64,000 nt of DNA from Pseudoxanthomonas sp. (lineage in GTDB: Bacteria > Pseudomonadota > Gammaproteobacteria > Xanthomonadales > Xanthomonadaceae). Where the stretch lies: positions 1,984,001 through 2,048,000 of the forward strand of contig NZ_CP114978.1 in assembly GCF_027498035.1 (NCBI RefSeq), in the 5' to 3' direction. Each line of letters starts with the position of its first letter. Position 1 is the first letter of the stretch. The notes beneath the pieces were generated by a model. That model was not told the DNA's origin and did no database searches. It saw only the letters and a list, made by a program, of their open reading frames with translations. Of the stretch, positions 42,408 through 51,443 are shown one piece after another. The translations under genes and the position numbers were made by a program.

Positions 42408-42455
42408 ACCCTACTGCTTGGGGCCGTCACTGCCCCCGTTCGCTATATCTTGGGG
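42408..42455 (-). promoter_or_regulatory. Tandem NrdR boxes upstream of nrdJ
   Basis: Read on the minus strand, CCCCAAGATATAGCGA (42440-42455) and CCCCAAGCAGTAGGGT (42408-42423) resemble the NrdR box ACACWATATATWGTGT; the first matches 10 of 16 positions, including C, WA, ATAT and WG. They are 32 bp apart, three helical turns, the spacing usual for paired NrdR sites. This predicts repression of the nrd genes by NrdR when dATP is plentiful. The 220-base leader downstream holds no riboswitch I can recognise. Confidence 0.65.
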
Positions 42456-42698
42456 CCGTAAGCCTTCGACGTTAATCCTGCGTTTGGGCAGTGTCAATCG
42501 CTGAAAAGCAGTTCTGCGTGGAACCTTGCCTGATGGCCTGCCATGGAACCGCACGGGCTTTTCCGACATCGGTTTCATTGCGGGTTTAAGCGCTGGACAG
42601 CACACTCGTTCAGGTTTCTGGCCGGGATGCGCTACCGTCAGCCTGATGACGGCGCGGCCCACCTGGCGCCCCTTTCCCACGTAGATCCCGACGCCACC

Positions 42699-44175
42699 AT
42701 GCGCCCACTGCCGACCCTGCTCGCCCTGACTGCTGCCGCCGCCTTCGGGGGCTTTGCCGCCCTTGGCCTGTACCAGATGCTGGACCGCCCGGCTGAGGCG
42801 CGCGAAGACACAGCCTCCACCGCGATCCTGCCAACCACCGCTGCGTCCCTGCCGGCCGCGGTCGAAGGCCAGCCGATTCCGTCGCTGGCTCCGATGCTCA
42901 AGCGGGTGACGCCGGCGGTGGTCAGCGTGTACAGCCGGCAGACGGTGCGCGTGGCCAGCCCGCTGGGACCGTTCGCCAACGATCCGATGTTCCGTCGCCT
43001 GTTCGGCATTCCCGACATGCCACGCGAGCGCGTGCAGCGCGCACTGGGATCGGGCGTGATCATCGATGCACAGCGCGGGTTGATCCTGGACCAACCACCA
43101 CGTGGTGGAAAACGCCGATGGCGTGTCGGTGACCCTGGGCGATGGGCGTACGGTCGAAGCCGAATTCCTCGGTTCGGACCCGGACACCGACGTGGCCCTG
43201 ATCCGCATCCCGGCCAAGGACCTGACCCAGATCCCGCTGGGCGACAGCGACCAGCTGCAGGTCGGCGATTTCGTGGTGGCGGTGGGCAATCCCTACGGGC
43301 TGGGCCAGACGGTGACCTCGGGCATCGTCTCGGCGGTGGGCCGCAGCGGGATCCCGGTGGCCGGCTACCAGAACTTCATCCAGACCGATGCCTCGATCAA
43401 CCCCGGCAATTCCGGCGGCGCGCTGGTCAACCTGCAGGGCCAGCTGGTGGGCATCAACACCGCCAGCTTCAATCCGTCCGGCTCGATGGCCGGCAACATC
43501 GGACTGGGGTTCGCGATCCCGATCGACCTGGCCCGCAACATCGCCGAACAGCTGTACACGAACAAGGGCGTGGTCAGGCGCGGCACGCTGGGCGTGACCA
43601 CCCAGGACGTGACCCAGCAGCTGGCCGATGGCCTGGGCCTGGAGGGCCCGGGCGGTGCGCTGATCACCGGTGTGTATCCCAATTCGGCCGGTGCCGCCGC
43701 TGGCCTGCAGACCGGCGACGTGGTGCTGCAGGCCAACGGCCAGCGCATCAGCGGCGGCGCGGCGCTGCACAACTTCGAAGGCCTGCAGGGCGTGGGCAGC
43801 AAGGTGACCCTGGACGTGCGCCGCGATGGCAAGCCGCTCAAGCTCAACGCCACGCTCAAGGAGCAGTTGCGCGAGGTCGACGGCGCCAGCCTGGATCCGC
43901 GCCTGACCGGGGCGACCTTCGATGAACTGGACGAAGCCACCCGCCAGACCCTGCGCGCCAATGGCGCCAATGGCGGCGTCCAGGTGGGCGATGTCAAACA
44001 GGCCAGCCGCGCCTGGAACAGCGGCCTGCGCAGCGGCGACATCGTGTTTGCCGGCAACAGCGGCAATTTTTCGGACCTGGCCAGTTTCCGCGCCAGCTTC
44101 AACAAGGCACCGGCACAGTTGGTGCTCAACGTGTGGCGCAACGGCCGCGGCGAAGGCCAGCTGTTGATGCGTTGA
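42699..44175 (+). pseudogene. DegP/DegQ-type periplasmic serine protease, interrupted by a +1 frameshift
   Basis: The two frames join into one HtrA-family protein of about 490 residues that would degrade misfolded envelope proteins. First frame from ATG 42699: membrane/signal segment (LLALTAAAAFGGFAALGLY), then LKRVTPAVVSVYSRQ. After GLIL the expected TNHHVVENADG, with the catalytic His, is read only in the next frame, because an extra G at about 43090 (CTGGACC for CTGACC) shifts it. The second frame has the Asp in DPDTDVALIRI, Ser in NPGNSGGALVN, and two PDZ domains, ending at 44175. All parts are well conserved, so a sequencing error is likely. Confidence 0.86.
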
Positions 44176-44278
44176 GGTGAAACCCGCGTGCGGGATCGCC
44201 TCGACGAACTAACAGGGTGTTCATGCCTGCCTGCGGTAGATTCACCCCCTCAATCGACCCCTTTCCCTGGAGACGCCC

Positions 44279-44641
44279 ATGAGCATGCCCAACGCCACAG
44301 ACAACCTGAAGAGCAACCTGGGCGAGGCTGGCGAACACCTGAAGTCCGCCGCCTCCGCCGCCAGCGATGCCCTGCGCGGCGCGGCCGGCGTTGCCACCGA
44401 CGAACTGCGCCTGGGCAAGGCCCAGGTGAAGTCGGAATTGTCCGACAGCGCCCTGGCCGGCATCAGTGCCGCCGAGTTTGGTGGTGAAGCCGCACGCGAA
44501 CAGATGGATGCGCTGGTGGACAAGGGCCGCGACCTGATCGACAGCGCTGCCGAACTGATCCGCGAGCGCCCGCTGGCCTCCTTCGGCGTGGCCCTGGCCG
44601 CTGGCTGGCTGATCGCCAAGCTGGGACGCAGCAGCGACTAA
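44279..44641 (+). CDS. ElaB/YqjD/DUF883 family membrane-anchored ribosome-associated protein
   Basis: A 120-residue protein. A helical amphipathic N-terminus (LKSNLGEAGEHLKSAASAA; GEAAREQMDALVDKGRDLID) is followed by the family signature RERPLASFGVALAAGWLIA, one membrane helix near the C-terminus. E. coli YqjD and ElaB bind ribosomes to the inner membrane in stationary phase. It is the first gene of a four-gene run with YqjE-like and YqjK-like partners, the same order as E. coli yqjDEK. Confidence 0.86.
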   Translation: MSMPNATDNLKSNLGEAGEHLKSAASAASDALRGAAGVATDELRLGKAQVKSELSDSALAGISAAEFGGEAAREQMDALVDKGRDLIDSAAELIRERPLASFGVALAAGWLIAKLGRSSD

Positions 44642-44665
44642 GCCGCTGACTGCGCCGGGGATCGC

Positions 44666-45154
44666 GTGAGCGAAGCAGACACCGACCGGGACACCAGGCC
44701 CGATCCACCGCCATCACTGGACCAGAGCCTGCGCGACGTGGGCAAGGCCGGCAAGGAAGGGCTGTCTTCCGCCGTTTCCACCGCCCGCGCCCTGCGCTCG
44801 CTGATGTTGGCCGACTTCGCCCTGGCCCGCGCTTCACTGGCGCGGGCGCTGGTGTGGATGGCGGTGGCCGGCGTGTTCGGCGTCTCCAGCTGGCTGCTGT
44901 TGATGGGCGCGTTGATCGCCCTGCTGCAGCGGCTGGGCCTGTCGTGGCTGGCGGCGCTGTCCGTTGCCGCAGCCATGAGCCTGGCGATCACGGTGCTGGG
45001 CGTGGTCCAGACACTGCGCTATTTCGAACACACCCGCATGGACGCCACCCGCCGCCAGCTCAAGCTGATGGGGATTGGCGACGACGAACCGGAAGTGCCT
45101 GGCGGCGGCGAAGCCACTGCCCCGCAGCCGGCACCGGAGGGCAGCCCGCCATGA
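44666..45154 (+). CDS. YqjE-like (phage-holin-superfamily, DUF1469) membrane protein
   Basis: A 162-residue protein with two membrane helices at about 60-85 (ALVWMAVAGVFGVSSWLLLM) and 92-115 (LSWLAALSVAAAMSLAITVL). The N-terminus is soluble and acidic, the C-terminus rich in Pro, Glu and Ala. Databases call this a phage holin family, but YqjE proteins are chromosomal stress proteins; no phage genes are near. The start is GTG at 44666, 24 bases after the DUF883 stop. Its TGA overlaps the next ATG. Confidence 0.82.
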   Translation: MSEADTDRDTRPDPPPSLDQSLRDVGKAGKEGLSSAVSTARALRSLMLADFALARASLARALVWMAVAGVFGVSSWLLLMGALIALLQRLGLSWLAALSVAAAMSLAITVLGVVQTLRYFEHTRMDATRRQLKLMGIGDDEPEVPGGGEATAPQPAPEGSPP

Positions 45155-45720
45155 AGTACGCCGTCCTCAGGCATCGCGTGGCCCGCGCCGAGGCGTTGGT
45201 GGAAGGTCGGCGCAAGCAGACGGTCGACCATGCCGACGCGCTGGTGAAACACTGGAACCGTGCCTGGACCCCGTGGCGGATCATCGCGGTCGGCCTGGGA
45301 CTGGGTTTCCTGACTGGCCAGTCGCGTCCGACGCGGGCCATGGGCGCAGCCAGGTGGTTGAAGATGGCCGGGTCGCTGTCCGGCATGTTCACTTCACTGC
45401 AGACAGCCGTCGCCGCCTGGCAGGCCGAGCAGGCTGCGGGCGAGGCCGACGACGCAGCCGATAGCGCCCAGACTGCCTCCAGCACATCCCGGCCAGCGAC
45501 CGCGCCAACGGAACAGGCGGCGCAGAAAGCCGACGATGCCGCACGGCATGCGGCCACCTTGCGCGCGGCTGGCATGGCCACCGCCGATGATGGCGGACAT
45601 CACCCCGCACCACGCATGTCATCCTATGCACGCGCCTCGGAGGTGCGTGGCGAAACCGAACAATGGGCGGCGCATCCGCCACGCCCGGCTGAGGCAGCGA
45701 CCGACGTCTCCGAACGCTGA
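45151..45720 (+). CDS. YqjK-like hypothetical protein
   Basis: A 189-residue protein following the YqjE-like gene with an ATGA overlap, so it is co-translated. The first half has one short hydrophobic segment (WRIIAVGLGLGFLTGQSR) and basic flanks; the second half is a low-complexity Ala-rich tail (AAWQAEQAAGEADDAADSAQ). Position and size fit the third member of a yqjDEK-type operon; similarity to YqjK itself is weak, so the name is inferred from context. Function unknown. Confidence 0.65.
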   Translation: MKYAVLRHRVARAEALVEGRRKQTVDHADALVKHWNRAWTPWRIIAVGLGLGFLTGQSRPTRAMGAARWLKMAGSLSGMFTSLQTAVAAWQAEQAAGEADDAADSAQTASSTSRPATAPTEQAAQKADDAARHAATLRAAGMATADDGGHHPAPRMSSYARASEVRGETEQWAAHPPRPAEAATDVSER

Positions 45721-45728
45721 GCCCGCCC

Positions 45729-46835
45729 ATGGCCATTCCCGCTTCCGACCTGCCGCCTGACGAGGCGCTCGTCAGCCCCCTACCCACGCCTGTCGCACCA
45801 CGCCCGCGCGGGCCGCTGTCACTGGTGATCCTGGCCCTGCTGGCCTGCGGCTATACGCTGTGGGCCGCGCAGGCGGTGGTGGTGCCGGTGCTGCTGTCGT
45901 GCTTCCTGGCGCTGATCGGCAATCCGATCATCCGTGGCCTGCAGAAGCTCTATGTCCCGCGCTTCCTGGGCGCGGTGTTCGTATTGGTGCTGGGCCTGGC
46001 CGGCACCGCCGCGCTGGCCTACCAGATGGTGCCGCCGGCGGCCGCCTGGGCCAAGGCCGCGCCGCGCGAACTGCGCCAGCTCGCGCCCAAGCTGCAGGCA
46101 CTGGCCAAGCCGGTCTATGACGCCAACCAGGCAGCGGAAAGCTTCGCCCGGGCCGCGTCCGGCGATACCGGTCGCCGCCCGCAGGTGATGCGCACGGCCG
46201 ACGATCCGTATCGCACCCTGACCACCACCCCGCGCATGGTCGCCTCGGTGCTGGCGGTGGTGCTGCTGACGTTCTTCTTCATGGTCTACGGCGCCACCCT
46301 GCAGCGGCACGCGATCGCGATGCTGCCGCGGCGACAGCAGCAGAAGCTCACGTTCGGCATCCTGCAGTCCATCGAGCGCTCGGTATCGCGCTACGTGCTG
46401 ACCATCAGCATCATCAACCTGGTGGTCGGCCTGCTGTTCGCCGGTGCGCTGTATCTGATGGAACTGCCGGTGGCCGATGCCTTGCTGTGGGGCACGCTGG
46501 TGGCGGTGCTCAACTTCGCCCCGTACGTCGGCCCACTGATCGGCATGGTGATGATGCTGGTGGTCGGCCTGACCACCTTCGACGACGGCCTGCAATCGCT
46601 GCTGCCGGCGGCGATCTACCTGGGCCTGCACACACTGGAAGGCCAGCTGATCACCCCGATCGTGCTGGGCCGGCAGATGCGGCTCTCGCCGCTGATCCTG
46701 ATCCTGGCGCTGATGGTGTTCGGCTCGCTGTGGGGGATCATCGGCCTGCTGCTGGCGGTGCCGATGCTGGTCTGCATCAAGCTGGTCCTGGCCCAGGTGC
46801 AGGGCATGGAGGGGTGGGCGCGGCTGATGGAGTGA
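45729..46835 (+). CDS. AI-2E family transporter
   Basis: A 368-residue membrane protein with about seven to eight helices. The family signature appears in ADALLWGTLVAVLNFAPYVG and in EGQLITPIVLGRQMRLSPLI, where the conserved Pro and Gly residues bend the helices. Members include TqsA, once linked to autoinducer-2 export, and several Na+/H+ antiporters, so the substrate is not settled. It begins nine bases after the YqjK-like stop and is probably in the same operon. Confidence 0.87.
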   Translation: MAIPASDLPPDEALVSPLPTPVAPRPRGPLSLVILALLACGYTLWAAQAVVVPVLLSCFLALIGNPIIRGLQKLYVPRFLGAVFVLVLGLAGTAALAYQMVPPAAAWAKAAPRELRQLAPKLQALAKPVYDANQAAESFARAASGDTGRRPQVMRTADDPYRTLTTTPRMVASVLAVVLLTFFFMVYGATLQRHAIAMLPRRQQQKLTFGILQSIERSVSRYVLTISIINLVVGLLFAGALYLMELPVADALLWGTLVAVLNFAPYVGPLIGMVMMLVVGLTTFDDGLQSLLPAAIYLGLHTLEGQLITPIVLGRQMRLSPLILILALMVFGSLWGIIGLLLAVPMLVCIKLVLAQVQGMEGWARLME

Positions 46836-47462
46836 TCTGTCAGGCGTTCTGCCAATGCGGCCCATTGCTTGCTTTTGCTTTCGCCGTTGCTCGTGATCTT
46901 GATCCACCCAAGCCGTAGAGCGAGCCGAGCACCGCAGGAAGCCAGGGCCGCAGAGGCGCGGATGTTTGAGCGCAGCGAGTTCCGCGCCGTGCCCTGGCTT
47001 CCGAGAAGCGCAGGGGCCCGACGCGCAGCGTCGGATCGCGTCCGGCGAAGGCGGTTTTGCTTCCTTTTGCCGCGACAAAAGGAAGTCGCGCCTTCAGGCG
47101 CGAAAGCCCTTGATCCTGTTTGAATTTGTTGCTTTGCGCATCAGCTCAACCCTCAAGAGCCAAAGGCAGGGGCCAAACAAAGCTTTCACGCCCTCCGGGC
47201 GCGACTTCCTTTTGTCGCGGCAAAAGGAAGCAAAACCGCTTCTCGCCGGGACGCACGCCGATGCTCCGCATCGGTCCCCTGCGCTCCTCGCCTGATCGGG
47301 CACGGCGCCCAAACTCGCTACGCTCAGACAAGGGCGCCTCTTCGGCCCGACCAGGCTCCGGTGCTCGGCATGCTTTACGGCTCGGTCAGAGAAGCGAAAG
47401 CACAGGCAACGGCAAAACCCAGGCCAAAAGCCTGCCTGGCCTGGGCGCGCTAAAATACGCGG
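46836..47462. repeat. Repeat-rich intergenic region with a 42-bp inverted repeat
   Basis: Over 600 bases without a gene. Two 42-bp arms (47051-47092 and 47198-47239) are perfect reverse complements 105 bases apart; each arm itself contains a 9-bp hairpin (TTCCTTTTG with CAAAAGGAA). Flanking sequence also carries common xanthomonad intergenic palindromes (for example GTTTGAGCGCAGCGAGTT near 46963). The structure resembles a pair of REP units. It may act as a transcript end for the AI-2E operon. Confidence 0.8.
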
Positions 47463-48182
47463 ATGAATTTCGATATCCGCGCCGTCACCCTGGACCTGGA
47501 CGACACCCTCTGGCCGTTCGCCCCGATCGGGGCCCGTATCGAGCAGGTGATGCACGCCTGGCTGGAGCAGCACAGCCCGGCCACCGCCGAGCAGTTCCCC
47601 ATCACGGTGATGCGCACCCTGCGCGAACAGGTATTCGCCGACAACCCGCAGCTGATCCACGACCTGTCGGCGCTGCGCAAACTGACCCTGGAACACGCGC
47701 TGCGCCGCAGTGGCGCGGACATGGCGCTGCTGGACCCGGCCTTCGAGATCTTCTACGCCGAACGCAACAAGGTCGAATGCTATCCGGATGCGATCGACGC
47801 GCTGGCACGCATTGCCGCGCGCCTGCCGGTGGCGGCGCTGACCAACGGCAACGCCGACCTGGCGCGCTGCGGGCTGGACCAGCATTTCGTGTTCCAGCTG
47901 GGCTCGCGCGAACACGGCGCGGCCAAGCCCGAAGCCAGCATCTTCCACGCCGCCTGCGAGCAGCTCGGATTGCCACCGGCGCAGGTACTGCACGTCGGCG
48001 ACCACGCGGTGATGGACGTGGCCGGTGCGGTCCGTGCGGGCCTGCGCGCCTGCTGGCTCAACCGTGAAGGCGCCACCTGGCCGCTGGACGAACTGCAGCC
48101 CGATCTTGAATTCACCACACTGACCGCACTGGCCGACTGGCTGGATACGCACCTGGACACCAAGGACATCGTCGCCGCATGA
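47463..48182 (+). CDS. HAD-superfamily hydrolase (subfamily IA, YigB-like)
   Basis: A 239-residue phosphatase-fold protein. HAD motif I is VTLDLDDTLWPF, motif II ALTNGN, motif III lysine in AAKPEAS, and motif IV VGDHAVMDVAGAV. The large cap (about residues 20-110) is like YigB, a phosphatase of flavin nucleotides and sugar phosphates. The end overlaps the start of the aminopeptidase by four bases (ATGA), so the pair is an operon. The repeat-rich region lies just upstream. Confidence 0.88.
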   Translation: MNFDIRAVTLDLDDTLWPFAPIGARIEQVMHAWLEQHSPATAEQFPITVMRTLREQVFADNPQLIHDLSALRKLTLEHALRRSGADMALLDPAFEIFYAERNKVECYPDAIDALARIAARLPVAALTNGNADLARCGLDQHFVFQLGSREHGAAKPEASIFHAACEQLGLPPAQVLHVGDHAVMDVAGAVRAGLRACWLNREGATWPLDELQPDLEFTTLTALADWLDTHLDTKDIVAA

Positions 48183-49552
48183 GCCTGCCTGCCTTCCTCG
48201 AAACCGCCGATGCGACCACGCTGCCGCTGCACGTGCTGCAGCGCGAGCAGTTCGCCGACTGGAGCGCACAACAGCCGGCCGCGCTGCGTGCCTGGCTGCA
48301 GGCGCAGGGCTTCAGCGCGGCGCCGGGTTCGCTGGCGCTGCTGCCGGGCGAAGACGGCATCGCCGGTGCGGTGATCGGCATCGGCGATGCCGTCGATCCA
48401 CTGAGCTATGGCCACGCGCCGACCGGGTTGCCATCCGGCACCAGCTGGCGCGCCGAAGGCAGCCTCTCCGCAGAAGCACGCAGCGCGCTGCAGCTGGGCT
48501 GGGGCCTGGGTGCGTATCGCTTCGACCGCTATAAGACCCCGACGCGCGCGCCGGCCAGGCTGCTGCTGGAAGCGCCTGACCGGCAGGCCGCCGCGTTGCT
48601 GGCCGCATGCCTGCGCGTGCGCGACCTGGTCAACACGCCGACCGAACACATGGGCCCGGCCGAGCTGGAAGCCGTGGTGCGCCAGATCGGCCAGGCCCAC
48701 GGCGCGCAGGTCGAGGTGTTCACCGGCGATGCGCTGCTTGAACACAACTTCCCCGCCATCCACGCGGTGGGCCGCGCCTCGCATCGCGCGCCGCGCCTGA
48801 TCGCGCTGCGCTGGGGCGCAGACGATGCGCCCCGGGTGTCACTGGTCGGCAAGGGCGTGTGCTTCGACACCGGCGGCCTGGACATCAAGCCGGCCGACGG
48901 CATGCGCAACATGAAGAAGGACATGGGCGGCGCCGCGCATGCCATCGCGCTGGCCGAACTGATCATGCGCCAGCAGCTGCCGGTGCGCCTGACCCTGCTG
49001 GTGCCGGCGGTGGAAAACGCGATCGGCCCCGATGCGTTCCGACCGGGCGAAGTGATCGCCACCCGCACCGGCGTGAGCGTGGAGATCGACAACACCGATG
49101 CCGAGGGCCGGGTGATCCTGGGTGACGCGCTTGCCTACGCAGGCGAAGGCAAGCCGGAAGTGCTGCTGGACTTCGCCACCCTCACCGGCGCGGCACGGAT
49201 CGCGCTGGGCCCGGAGCTGCCGGTGCTGTTCTCCAACGACGACACGCTGGCCAACGCCTGGCTGGAAGCGGGCGAACGCACCCGCGACCCGCTGTGGCGC
49301 CTGCCGCTGTGGCGTCCGTACCTGCGTTACCTGACCAGCACCGTGGCCGACCTGGCCAATGCCGGTTCGCGCATGGCCGGCGCGGTGACCGCGGCGCTGT
49401 ACCTGGAGCGTTTCGTGCCCGCCGGTACGCCGTGGGCCCACCTGGACGTCTATGCCTGGAACGACAGCGACCGCCCGGGTCGTCCGGCCGGTGGCGAAGC
49501 GATGGCGCTGCGTGCGGCGTTCGCGATGCTCAAGGCGCGTTACGCGGCCTGA
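48179..49552 (+). CDS. Leucyl aminopeptidase family protein (peptidase family M17)
   Basis: A 457-residue di-metal aminopeptidase. The M17 signature NTDAEGRVILGDALAYA carries the metal ligands; GKGVCFDTGGLDIKPADGMR contributes catalytic Lys and Asp; MKKDMGGAAHAIA adds the second metal Asp region. The N-terminal domain is shorter than in PepA, as in PepB-like forms. It releases N-terminal amino acids from peptides in the cytoplasm. The ATG at 48179 overlaps the HAD gene stop. It is convergent with the next gene. Confidence 0.9.
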   Translation: MSLPAFLETADATTLPLHVLQREQFADWSAQQPAALRAWLQAQGFSAAPGSLALLPGEDGIAGAVIGIGDAVDPLSYGHAPTGLPSGTSWRAEGSLSAEARSALQLGWGLGAYRFDRYKTPTRAPARLLLEAPDRQAAALLAACLRVRDLVNTPTEHMGPAELEAVVRQIGQAHGAQVEVFTGDALLEHNFPAIHAVGRASHRAPRLIALRWGADDAPRVSLVGKGVCFDTGGLDIKPADGMRNMKKDMGGAAHAIALAELIMRQQLPVRLTLLVPAVENAIGPDAFRPGEVIATRTGVSVEIDNTDAEGRVILGDALAYAGEGKPEVLLDFATLTGAARIALGPELPVLFSNDDTLANAWLEAGERTRDPLWRLPLWRPYLRYLTSTVADLANAGSRMAGAVTAALYLERFVPAGTPWAHLDVYAWNDSDRPGRPAGGEAMALRAAFAMLKARYAA

Positions 49553-49606
49553 GCCGCGGACGCGCGCAGGCGGCCTGCACGCGTCCATCGCCCATCCGCC
49601 CGGGGA

Positions 49607-51310
49607 TCAGTCCGGAACGCCGGCGCCCGCCAGCTGGGCCAGGTCACCGGCAACCACGCGGTTGCGGCCCTGCGCCTTGGCGCGGTAGAGCGCCTGGTCG
49701 GCCTTGCGGAGCAGTGCTTGCGGATCGGTACCGTCCTGCGGGAACAGCGCCAGGCCGATCGACACGGTCACGGCCGGCAGGTCCTGGCCCATGTGCTGGA
49801 CGTGCATCGCTTCGACCGCCGCGCGGATCTTTTCGGCGCGCTCCAGCGCGGCCGGCAGGGCTACTTCCGGCAGGATCAGGGTGAACTCCTCGCCGCCGTA
49901 ACGACAGGCGATGTCCTCTTCGCGCGCAAGGTCCAGCAGCAACTGGCCGAAGCCGGCCAGCAGCGCATCGCCACCCGGGTGGCCGTGGGTGTCGTTGAAC
50001 CGCTTGAAGTGGTCCAGGTCCAGCATCATCAGCGCCAGCGGTAGCTGGCGACGTGCGCAACGCGACAGTTCGCGCGACAGGGATTCTTCCAGGTAACGGC
50101 GGTTGAACAGCCCGGTCAGCGGCTCGCGGATGGACTGGATACGCAGGCGCTCCTGCAGCTGCAGGTTGGACAAGGCCATGGCCAGCTGTTCGGCCGCGGT
50201 TTCGATCAGCTGCACGCGCGCCAGGAAGCCGTCATCGGCCGCCGACACATACAGGAAGCCCAGCTGGTTTCCCTGCGCATTCAACGGAATGCAGGAGGTG
50301 GCGCCGACTGTGGCGAGAATGTGGCTGCAGCGCACGGCATCGGAAGACCCATGCGCCAGCTGCGGCTGGCCACGGCGCAGCGCCCAGCACTGGTCTGGCG
50401 GCAGCATCTCGGCGCTGGGCGCCACCGGCACGCCCCAATGCGCCATTGCCTCGGCATAGTCGCGCGAGGCGCGGATGCCATAGATCGTGCCCCCGGTGCC
50501 CGGCAGCAAGCGCTCCATCAGCCGCACCGTCAGGTCCAGCGCCTCGTCGGTCTTCATGCAGCTCTGCAGCATGCTGGCGAAATGGCTGAGCTCACGCAGA
50601 TCCACGCTGGTGAGTTCAAGCTCATCGACCGTGGCCATCAATCGCGCGTTGGCCGCGGCCGTGCCCGCCTCCGCCACGGCACGCGCGCGGATCTCGCGCA
50701 GCATCAACACGTAGACCATCGCGATCACGGCAATGCCGAAGGGAATACCCGCCACCGCCAGCCCTTTCACCAGCAGTGCGCTGCGGTCGCTGGAAGCCGC
50801 GCGCTGGACCAGCAGTGCGCGCTCGGATTCGATCATCAGGCGTGCCTGCCGGCGGATGGCATCGGAAGTGATCCGCACCTCCGTGCCCATGGCCTTCGGC
50901 ACCGCGGCCAACCCTTGCTCCTGGTAGATGCGCACCGTTTCATCGGCCTGGCGCAGGCGGTGTTCGATCACGGTCCGCAGCTGCCGGGCGCCCTGCCGCT
51001 GCCCTTCGTTGTCGCGCACCAGCTGTTCCAGCGCGGCGAACAGTTCCGGCAACTGGTTCCGGCTGGCCTGATAGGACGCCAGGTAATCCACCTGGCCGGT
51101 GAGCAGGTAACCACGCTGCGCCGATTCGGCATCGCGCAGGCGCGCCTCGACTCCATCGATGCGTGCAATCACCTCATTGGTGTGGGACACCCAGCGCGCA
51201 TCGGCGGCGAAGCGGTCGGTGCCCTGCAGGACACCGATACCGATGACCAGGAAGATCAAGGCGGCGAAGAGGGGGCCAAGCAGGTTGGCAATGCGGCGTG
51301 CGGAGAACAT
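49607..51310 (-). CDS. Membrane diguanylate cyclase with CHASE3-like periplasmic and GAF-like domains
   Basis: A 567-residue protein. One membrane helix near residue 10-30, a periplasmic helical region (AESAQRGYLLTGQVDYLASY) with the CHASE3 signature DAESAQRGYLLTG, a second helix near residue 185-205, a GAF-like segment at about 245-390 (CSHILATVGATSCIPLNAQG), and a GGDEF domain: LMMLDLDHFKRFNDTHGH, active site RYGGEEFTLILPE, I-site REED five residues before. It should make cyclic di-GMP. I start at the ATG at 51308-51310; a TTG four codons upstream is possible. Confidence 0.88.
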   Translation of the reverse strand: MFSARRIANLLGPLFAALIFLVIGIGVLQGTDRFAADARWVSHTNEVIARIDGVEARLRDAESAQRGYLLTGQVDYLASYQASRNQLPELFAALEQLVRDNEGQRQGARQLRTVIEHRLRQADETVRIYQEQGLAAVPKAMGTEVRITSDAIRRQARLMIESERALLVQRAASSDRSALLVKGLAVAGIPFGIAVIAMVYVLMLREIRARAVAEAGTAAANARLMATVDELELTSVDLRELSHFASMLQSCMKTDEALDLTVRLMERLLPGTGGTIYGIRASRDYAEAMAHWGVPVAPSAEMLPPDQCWALRRGQPQLAHGSSDAVRCSHILATVGATSCIPLNAQGNQLGFLYVSAADDGFLARVQLIETAAEQLAMALSNLQLQERLRIQSIREPLTGLFNRRYLEESLSRELSRCARRQLPLALMMLDLDHFKRFNDTHGHPGGDALLAGFGQLLLDLAREEDIACRYGGEEFTLILPEVALPAALERAEKIRAAVEAMHVQHMGQDLPAVTVSIGLALFPQDGTDPQALLRKADQALYRAKAQGRNRVVAGDLAQLAGAGVPD

Positions 51311-51443
51311 GCCCGTAATCAAGCAAGGGATATGCCAATGTTAGCGTCATCGGCGAAACTGACCGCGCGCCGGATTTGATCCTTGTCACTTTTCGCGACG
51401 CCGCTGCGAAATAAACAGGCGCAGTGCAGCCGGCATTCCGCAG

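Noticed and set aside
44666..45154. Prophage lysis gene (holin)
   Set aside because: The family name is misleading. The neighbours are ElaB/YqjD- and YqjK-like stress genes, and no phage structural or integrase gene is near.
45729..46835. Quorum-sensing autoinducer-2 exporter
   Set aside because: The AI-2E family has mixed substrates, and no luxS or lsr gene is in the window, so only the family name is used.
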